A DNA stretch of 64,000 bases from Nissolia schottii (taxonomy: Eukaryota; Streptophyta; Magnoliopsida; Fabales; Fabaceae), in assembly GCA_003254905.1 (NCBI GenBank), contig QANU01073503.1, positions 124,001 through 188,000 of the forward strand. The letters are read 5' to 3'. The first letter of the stretch is position 1, and each line of letters begins with the position of its first letter. The position numbers and the translations under genes are program-made. A model generated the notes under the pieces. It was not told the origin of the DNA. It saw nothing but the letters and a program-made list of their open reading frames with translations, and made no database searches. This document shows positions 58,201-64,000 of this stretch, one piece after another.

Positions 58201-60117
58201 ATCATGGTCATTTGAATGACTCAAGCTTACCTGAGCGAAACTCATCCTTTTTCTCATTTTTTTGATTCCTATTATTAATCTTAACCATTTTTAGTTCATG
58301 GAATCAAAAGATCATCTTAAGAGTATCAATCTAAGAGCTTAGAGAGATATATCAATTTTCTTTTGACAATAATACCTTAAGTCCTAATACCTTAAGTCTT
58401 TTGAGAGTTTGCTTGGACTTAGCATTCTTCATGTGTCCTCATTCTTTGGCATTACCATGTTCTCCATGGGATAAACATTTTGTTCTCCATCTTTTGACTT
58501 TGAGCATCATGAGAATATTTTCCTTCTTGTTCCACCTCATTTCATGCCTTGGACTCTCCTAAGATTACTCACTTGACAATATAGTTAGTCCAATAATGTT
58601 CCAATATCTTAATATGCATGTATAATTCAATCAATGCATTATGCACATACAATTAGGCACAAATCAAATCAATATATTTATCCAATAATATTCTTTGCCT
58701 AAAATGCATGCATTCTAACATAATAACACTTGAATTCATGTATATATTCATGTAGCCAAAAATATATCCAATAGTTAATCCATCAAGACACATAAAAAGT
58801 TATTGGATATGTTCTAAAAAGGATGTTTCACATGTGTCATTGTATGATTTATAAGTTATATGGTATCATTAATTTTCAGTCATACAAGGTCTAATATATT
58901 CCATTTAACATATAACATTCTTTTGTATTCTATTTGTTATCATACTATATGATATGTTCTATTTGTCATCATCAAAAAATATTGTATTAAACAATTAGAA
59001 CAACTAGGGGAACCTAGTTCTACAAAACGCCTAATCTTCTCCCACAATACATGAAGTCTAAGAAATTGTAATTGAAAGCGCAAAGAGTTGCATTCTAGCC
59101 AGATGCACCAAATAGTGACAAAAACTGTACATTGCCACACGCGGTTTGATTCCTCTCCTCCCAATACATGGAACTGGCAGATTTTGTTCACACTAGATGA
59201 GATTTCAGGTGTTGTGAAAGTGGAATATTGCAGAGCTCCAACCTCAACTTGTATTAATGTGGGCGATGCGTGAGATTATCTCCATATTTGGAGAGCTCTA
59301 ATCCACAGACACCAGAGGAGTTCAAATACCCTCAGCCTTATTCATTGTAGTTTTTTGAAGCTGATCCCTAATGTACTTTTGTCCAAACTGGTGCACAGAA
59401 CCAGCAGAAAGTTTCTGAACCTCAATGCCCAAATAGTATGGATATTTCCAAGATCTTTCAGGGAGAATTCAGAGTTTAGGTTGTGAACCAGGTGTTGAAG
59501 GGAAGTAGAAACCCAGTCATAATAATGTCATCTACATATTATAGGAGCTTAGTTGCCCCATGAACCTGGATGAACAGAGATGGATCACACTTGCTATGCT
59601 AGATTGAAATCCAAACTTGAATGAAGTGCTTGATAACCTTTGAAACCATGCCCTTAGGAGCCGATCTATGTTGTGCTATATAGAGCCTTCTGCAACTTGC
59701 ACACTAAGGTTCTGTCCTCGCTTTCAAACCTGAGGTTGAGTCGTACAAACTTCTCCATGAAGATGACGATTTATGAAAGCCTTACCTCAAGTAAAAGAAA
59801 GTCTGTAGTGTCCAATATTTTCAATGTTACTCTTTGCTTTGTTGAAATATCAAAGAAAGGTTGTTTATCTAAGTAATGTTCAATTTGTATCAGAAATTGT
59901 CTGTTTATAGTTGTATTTGTTTAGACAGTCTATCAAATGACATTTTGTTGCTTTCTTGTGTAGATTCAGTAAAGTATTGCCGTCAACATGCTTAGACTTT
60001 ATTCAGTTAAAATCTCATGGATAATAATTTGCTACTGAACAGATGCGCTCTGTATCAATGGAACTTGAAATACTGGGTAGACATCAACATCCTGATTTAA
60101 CTATTCCTTTCTTAAAG
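43261..60117 (+). CDS. TTI1: TELO2-interacting protein 1 (TTI1)-like HEAT-repeat protein; 3' end outside window
   Basis: TTI1 forms the TTT complex with TELO2 and TTI2, a co-chaperone that with HSP90 matures PIKK kinases such as ATM, ATR and TOR. Exons: 43261-43511, 44073-44271, 48984-49292, 49569-49658, 50834-51307, 51452-51559, 53030-53160, 53255-53384, 54782-55142, 55231-55721, 55848-56027, 56108-56266, 60043-60117. All phases fit and splice sites are GT-AG, giving 986 residues so far; the family is roughly 1,300, so about a quarter lies beyond 64000. Diagnostic blocks shared with the Arabidopsis homologue (At1g79190): FDYTLFPLLLLLDAAIQCR, GVVSQFAKVLHGAKTMISGA, LAEFLMIVLQDDANAPAL and QSWYERTGSGQLLRQASTA. 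The protein is helical with no targeting signal. Introns 2, 4, 6, 12 and 13 are swollen by transposons, yet no visible exon is broken. Confidence is high for the family, lower for activity. Confidence 0.9.
44425..44687 (+). repeat. Two-copy tandem duplication, period 131 bp, in TTI1 intron 2
   Basis: GCATTATGAATAAAGGGAAC occurs at 44425 and 44556. Both copies run on through GTGGATGATGGACAATATTC and GTTTTAACAATTGAAATTCA with only a few differences and one small insertion. Confidence 0.9.
44777..46878 (+). mobile_element. 5'-truncated L1-type LINE in TTI1 intron 2 (LINE B)
   Basis: Flanked by a 9-bp target duplication, ATGAATGGG, at 44768-44776 and 46879-46887. It starts inside the reverse transcriptase and keeps [13 protein letters not shown] and a worn catalytic box (LQFGSDTILF in place of the usual FADD). 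Near the 3' end is the zinc-knuckle zf-RVT region (CVMCGVNSESTVHLFLHC). The frame is broken several times and about 40 codons around FEKAYDR are deleted. The 3' untranslated region has a stem-loop, GAGGAT-CTCTT-ATCCTC (46809-46825), before a very short A tail. It lies in the sense direction of the host gene. Confidence 0.88.
46956..48551 (+). mobile_element. Internally deleted Copia LTR retrotransposon with unusual termini
   Basis: The two LTRs are 46956-47300 and 48198-48551, flanked by a 5-bp target duplication, GCTTT (46951-46955 and 48552-48556). The LTRs start TAACAC and end TTGTTA (T in the inner end of the left LTR) instead of TG...CA. The 0.9-kb interior keeps only the end of a Ty1/copia reverse transcriptase, the RNase H region and a G-rich polypurine tract just before the right LTR. 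The rest of pol, gag and the primer site are missing, and the remaining coding part is broken in a few places. LTR divergence counted by eye is about 8%, which at an assumed 1.3e-8 substitutions per site per year would mean roughly 3 million years. Confidence 0.85.
49705..49925 (-). mobile_element. LINE 3' fragment in TTI1 intron 4 (LINE D)
   Basis: On the minus strand the fragment ends in a T-rich/A-rich tail (plus-strand TTTATTTATTTCTTTTT) and carries a stem-loop like that of the other LINE copies (plus strand GAGGGT-AAGT-ATCCTC, 49763-49778). Coding parts are not recognisable. Confidence 0.5.
50015..50280 (+). repeat. Two-copy tandem duplication, period about 151 bp, in TTI1 intron 4
   Basis: GCACTTGACC(T/A)TAAA starts copies at 50015 and 50166. 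Both contain TTAATCTGCTTCCAAG and end with CCATAGAGAGAGCTGATGT. More diverged than the duplication in intron 2. Confidence 0.75.
50349..50487 (+). mobile_element. SINE-like element, copy 1
   Basis: Shares with 53503-53656 the order GACCAAGT, TCTAGAGTT, ACAAGGTA, TTGTCCA, TTCAAGCC, GGGCTCTTG and GTGTGTTGTTAAATATAAA. The tRNA-like head is more worn here. Confidence 0.55.
51950..52240 (-). mobile_element. LINE 3' fragment in TTI1 intron 6 (LINE E)
   Basis: Resembles the 3' end of LINE A in order: AAGAAGTTCTATTCAAAAAG on the plus strand, then the stem-loop AGGAT-AAGGT-ATCCT (52010-52024), then, near the right end, GATTGCCACAAGATCTTTGC, matching the GCATTGCCACAAAATATTGGC-type zf-RVT end of LINE C. 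Antisense to the host gene. Confidence 0.65.
53503..53656 (+). mobile_element. SINE-like element, copy 2, with tRNA-type B box
   Basis: Begins TGGCTCCACGACCAAGTGG and has TAGAGTTCGATTCTTGTGG, a good match to the RNA polymerase III B box (GGTTCGANTCC). The body (CACTTCAAGCCTAATGGACT) ends with GCGTGTTATATAAAAACC. Lies in intron 8 of the TTI1-like gene. Confidence 0.6.
54202..54488 (+). repeat. Two-copy tandem duplication, period 144 bp, in TTI1 intron 8
   Basis: CAGTTAAAGTGTTTGTGCTT occurs at 54216 and 54360. Both copies run to GTTCAGATCCACTC with few differences, so the event is recent. Confidence 0.92.
54482..54518 (+). repeat. (CG)n-(CA)n alternating purine-pyrimidine tract
   Basis: CGCGCGCGCGTGCGCATAC followed by about nine CA units. 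It starts exactly at the end of the second 144-bp copy. Confidence 0.95.
56667..57058. other. Assembly gap (392 N) in TTI1 intron 12
   Basis: The left edge (GACCTGATAGTATTAGAC) repeats words found at about 56330-56375, so the gap probably hides a repeat. Confidence 0.99.
57059..59195 (-). mobile_element. 5'-truncated LINE in TTI1 intron 12 (LINE A), split by a solo LTR
   Basis: Two pieces, 57059-57256 and 59025 to about 59195, join to match the 3' end of LINE B. The right piece encodes the zf-RVT tail (ESNRVWQCTVFVTIWCIWLE) on the minus strand. The left piece carries the 3' untranslated stem-loop (plus strand GAGGAT-AAGAG-ATCCTA, 57111-57127) and a poly(A) tail seen as a T run at the gap edge. 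The target duplication is hidden in the gap. Confidence 0.82.
57257..59024 (+). mobile_element. Solo LTR (SIRE/Maximus-like Copia), 1,768 bp, nested in LINE A
   Basis: Starts TGTTAGACTTGGTAACCAAT, followed by GGGTGGGGGTGAACTGGGTA, a leader typical of SIRE/Maximus-type LTRs, and ends GTTCTACA. Flanking target duplication is AAATG (57252-57256) and AAACG (59025-59029), differing by one base. The position inside the LINE sequence makes it younger than the LINE. No internal genes remain. Confidence 0.78.
59200..59790 (-). mobile_element. Copia reverse-transcriptase relic, fossil
   Basis: On the minus strand, scattered matches to the Ty1/copia reverse transcriptase appear in the expected order (the VCKLQKALY block, the YVDDI catalytic region and the FSLKDLG block). 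Only about 0.6 kb remains, with many breaks and no LTRs, so it is old. Confidence 0.65.
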
Positions 60118-60692
60118 GTGCGTCGCTCGCTGTCCCTTTCCTTCTCTTTTTGCATGCCTGCTTTTTATCCCCTTAATGTAAAACTGTGTTTTCATTTCGT
60201 TATTTGTAGGATATCTTATTCTGATGGAGGACATCTTATCCTCCCATCTTTGTATTTCTCTACTTTCTTAGTGTGTTGGTAAGTCATTTAAAAGAGGGAA
60301 TGTAATTTTTGAGAACATCTAAGATTCTTTATGATAAAATACTCTGTTCGGATATTTAACTGGAAGGACTTGCAAAATTCAAGGAATTTTAGTAGGGTAT
60401 TTTTATCTACCTAAAATAAAGGATTTTAATTTCCTCCCCCAGAGAAGGAATTTTAGATTCCTCTTTTGCCTATTAAACCTTTCAACGCCAGAGGACCTTG
60501 TTCCTCTATGTACAAAAACAAAGAGCACTCCCATCTTCCAGCAACTCCACCTTTGCTAGAGTTGAACCTTGTCACTCCCTCTTCCGGCACTTCGCTTTGA
60601 CAATTGCTTCACATGCTCAATCCATCTCTTGATCTTCCCTCCTTTTTCATATTATTTTTACAGTTTTTGTAGTTTCATCTTATGTTTGTTGA

Positions 60693-63600
60693 TTTTTTTT
60701 TTTTTTTTAAAATAAAAGAACTGTATTGATAAGAGAAGAAGATAGATACAAAAGGTGGGAGGACAGGATATCGTCTACACAAAAATAAACCAAAATAATA
60801 TCAATGAAGAAGGGCTTTCCAATTTCTTAGCATATGGGAACAACCTCTATAGAGATTATGAGCTTTACACTAAGTTGAAGCAGACGCTTAATCCTATCCC
60901 AAATATCATGTTTAGCCAAAAACTTATCATTAAAAACGTAGGAGTTGGGCTATAGCCGGATACACCAAATAGTAGCAAAAATGGCACATTGCCACAAAAT
61001 ATTGGCTTCTTTCCTACTCCCAAAACCAGCATAACTTGTCAATAAAAATTGGTCTAAAGTTTCCAGGCATAGCCAACTCTCATCCAAGATACCAAACAGA
61101 CAGTTCTGTAGGGAGTCAGCCATATAACAATGCAAGAACAAGTGTGAACCTGATTCAAAATTCACCCTACACATAATACACATGTTGGGGGAAATAGCCT
61201 TATGTGGCCTCTGATCTTGCAACATCTCATTAGGATTAATTCCATTAAGCACAATTTTCCAAATAAAGGATTTGACCTTACAGGGAGCTTTAGATTTCCA
61301 AATGGGTTTTTCAAGGTGGAAAGAGGTTATGTTCGAGGAGTGAGTTTGAAACTGAAAATATGATTTACAAGTGAATAGCCTAGAGGAATCAAGAGACCAA
61401 GATCTCAAGTCTGGGCTGTATGACAATGTAATAGTGTCTATGAGACCCAAAATGACAACTAATTTAGAGGACTCTATCATTAAGATGTCAAAAAAAGTTG
61501 AAGTCCCAAGAGGGGGTGGAGTCCTGCAGTCTAAAAAAATCCCGAATTGGTGCATTGTGTGGAGAGGATAGGCAATATAGTTAACAAAAAGCAAGACTTA
61601 GAGGGGAATCTCCTAACCAATGGTCTTCCCAAAAGGTACACTTGGAGCCATTACCCACCTTCAAGGAGAGCAAAGGGCGAAGTGAATTGTAACCTTGGGA
61701 AATAAATGTCCAAGGGCTAGAATGAAAGGATAGACTTGCAGACTTAGCATCCCACCCATTTGTGTCCATGCCATGCTTACTCCAGATAATTTGATGCCAA
61801 AGAGAAAGAAGCTCCAAAGGAAAATGCCATAGCCATTTAGTTGCCAAAGCAATATTTTTAGACACCAAGTTACCTAGACCCAAACCACCTTCCTTCTTAG
61901 GGCGACAACACACCTCCCAACTAACCAAGTGGTCAAGCTTAATATCCAAAGCACCTAACCAAAGAAAGTCTCTCGTGATCTTTTCTATAGAAATTGCTGC
62001 CCCCACTGGTGAACGAAACAAAGATAGGAAGTGTAGCGGAATACTTGATAGACAAGCTTGAATAAGGGTGATCTGACCCCCAAGAGAAAAATAAGCTCCT
62101 TTCCAAATTCCAATGCGCTTAGAAATATTTTCCACAATTGGATCCCAAAAATAAATAGAGGCCAATCCAAGATCTGACAACCAGCTAAAGAAGTTGTACT
62201 ACAAAGGGCTTGAGGGTCAATATTAATGCCAGCTAAACCACTTTTTGATCAATTAACCTTCTACCCTGAGGATAACTCAAAATTTGAAAAAGAACAAGGG
62301 CGTTTGAGAAATTGTCTTCATCATTATCAAGGAACAAGATAGTATTATCAGCAAACTGCAAGTGAGAGACAACAGTTCCCTCAGAACCCACTTTAGCTCC
62401 TTTAATTAACTCATTCTCAACAGCTCTAGAGATCCAACGACTAAGAACATCTTTAGCCAAAGTGAAAAGAAAAGGGGATAAAGGGTCTCCTTGTCATAAA
62501 CCCCTTTGAGCTTTAAACCAAGATTTTGGCTCCCCATTCACAACCACAGAAAAAGTACTTGTATTATGACACCCTAAGATCCAATTCCTCCATCTAGGAC
62601 CAAACCCTTTACTTTGAAACACTTTTTTCTAAGAAATTGCAATTGGCCCTGTCATAAGCCTTTTCAAAGTCCAACTTAAAAGCAAGGCTAATCATCGACC
62701 ACTTCATTGGCTATCAAAGCTGCTTCTAAGATTTTCCTACTTGCAACAAAGACACTCCGATTCATGGAAATAGTCTCCTAACAACTCATTAAGACGCTGG
62801 GAAAGAACCTTTGTGATAATTTTGTACAAACTAGTGACAAGACTGATTGGTCTATAATCTTTAACTCTAACTGATCTATCCTTCTTAGGAATCAAGGAGA
62901 TAAATGTAGAGTTGGTGTTGAAACCTATATTTCCATTCCTATGAAACTCCTCAAACACCTTCAAAGGGTTGACTCTAACAACATCCTAGCAGACTTGAAC
63001 CTAGAGTAAATCCATAAGGACCGGGGGCCTTATCAGTGTCCATCCTCCAAAAAACCTTCTTAATTTCCTCTTCTTCAAAGGGTCTCTCCAAAAAGGCAGC
63101 CTTCTTATGATTGATAGCAAACCAATCTAGACCTTCAATTAAAGGTCTAGCAAGGATTTCCTACGTGTATAAATCCTTGTAAAATCTAGTAATCTCTCCA
63201 GCTATGGCACCATTTTCCCTAACAATCTGACAAATAAGCTTTTTCTCTTTCTCCCATAAGCCACTTTATGAAAAAGCTTAGAGCTCACATCTCCGTCCTT
63301 AGCCCAATGAACTTTAGTCTTTTGCTTCCAACTAATCTTTTTGCTCAACAAAATCTCCTCAAAATCATTTAGCAAAGGGGCCTTCTTCTCACGATCTTCC
63401 CTAGAGATAAGACTTTCTGTGTCTAAACTATCCAGAGACCTAATCTCTTTAAGGATTTCATCCTTCTTAGCTCTGATATCACCAAACACTTCCTTGTTCC
63501 AACCTTTCAACCTTTCTTTTAGGCCTTTTAACTTTTTCATGAATCTAAAGCCTTTCTAGCCTTGAACATCAACATCATCCTAAACTTCTTTCACCAAAGG

Positions 63601-64000
63601 AATAAAAGAACAATGAGACAACCACATATTCTCAAACCTGAACAGTGTAGGACCCCATTTAATCTAGGAAGATTCCAAGATGATTGGGAAGTGGTCAGAA
63701 ACCGGCCCCTCCTGAACTAAGTCGGGGAATGCATCCTCCCAAACGTTGGTGAAAAGAAATCTGTCTAACTGAGAAGATATGGTAGTGCCCCTATTGATTG
63801 ACCAAGTGAATTTAGCATTAGAAAGGGGAGGATCCTTCAATTCACAATCTTGGATGAAAGTTTCAAAACCTCGCATACTAGATGTAACTCTCCCTCCCCC
63901 TAGCTTCTCACTAGGGAATCTGACCACATTAAAATCACCTCCCACACACCAATGAGGAGAACATAAACCTTAAAGAAAACTTAATTCCTCCCTATAAAGA
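60693..64000 (-). mobile_element. Nearly full-length L1-type LINE in TTI1 intron 13 (LINE C); 5' end outside window
   Basis: From the right edge leftward on the minus strand: the C-terminal endonuclease part (63945-63664, with MGGDFNVVRF and VSDHFPIIL), the linker (63540-63202, GWNKEVFGDI), reverse transcriptase fingers (62964-62737, KDYRPISLVTSLYKIITKVL), the palm (62460-62233, [16 protein letters not shown], where the catalytic FADD reads FADN), thumb and connection (62180-61581), then zf-RVT (61594-60950, CIMCRVNFESGSHLFLHC). A poly(A) tail appears as a T run at 60693-60708. The ORF is broken several times. It is antisense to the host gene and belongs to the same family as LINEs A and B. 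Confidence 0.9.

Overview
The window is plant nuclear DNA from a dicot, most likely a legume. It is AT-rich, the genes have many short canonical GT-AG introns, and the intergenic space is full of LINEs, SINEs, MITEs, solo LTRs and decayed Copia pieces. The legume assignment is an inference from protein similarity and from an Au-like SINE; it was not tested by a search. There are two runs of N (29448-30327 and 56667-57058).

Layout. 1-2584 is a broken FRIGIDA-like gene (+). 3680-4431 is a non-autonomous transposon with a perfect 8-bp target duplication. 7596-8195 is an intact single-exon AIG2-like gamma-glutamyl(amine)cyclotransferase gene (+). 10331-12619 is a six-exon gene for a small J-domain protein (-). 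13288-14649 is a solo LTR. 16018-19366 and 23110-25425 are two tandem seven-exon zinc alcohol dehydrogenase genes (+), each encoding 374 residues with identical exon lengths. They are followed by a relic of a third copy and by relics of a PMEI/invertase inhibitor and of a nepenthesin-like aspartic protease. 28283-29434 is an F-box gene (-). 30.6-34.7 kb is a repeat zone: degenerate tandem arrays, a second hAT-like MITE, a Copia LTR and a cluster of hairpins. 35219-40212 is a ten-exon class 3 lipase gene (-). 43261 to beyond the right edge is a TTI1-like gene (+), whose first 13 exons are in the window.

The genes do not form a pathway; they are independent housekeeping or regulatory genes. Two themes stand out. 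The ADH cluster shows a recent history of duplication, MITE invasion of only one copy, and possible gene conversion of the 5' part. The TTI1-like gene has taken up at least five LINE fragments, two SINE-like elements, a small Copia element with unusual ends and a solo LTR nested in a LINE, all within introns, while every visible exon keeps its reading frame.

I found no CRISPR array, tRNA, rRNA or recognisable small RNA gene, and no clear new biological system. The best candidates for something undescribed are the repeated AAATCGSC-arm hairpins at 21.3 and 34.5 kb, the shared 3' stem-loop of the LINE copies, and the Copia element with TAACA/TGTTA termini.
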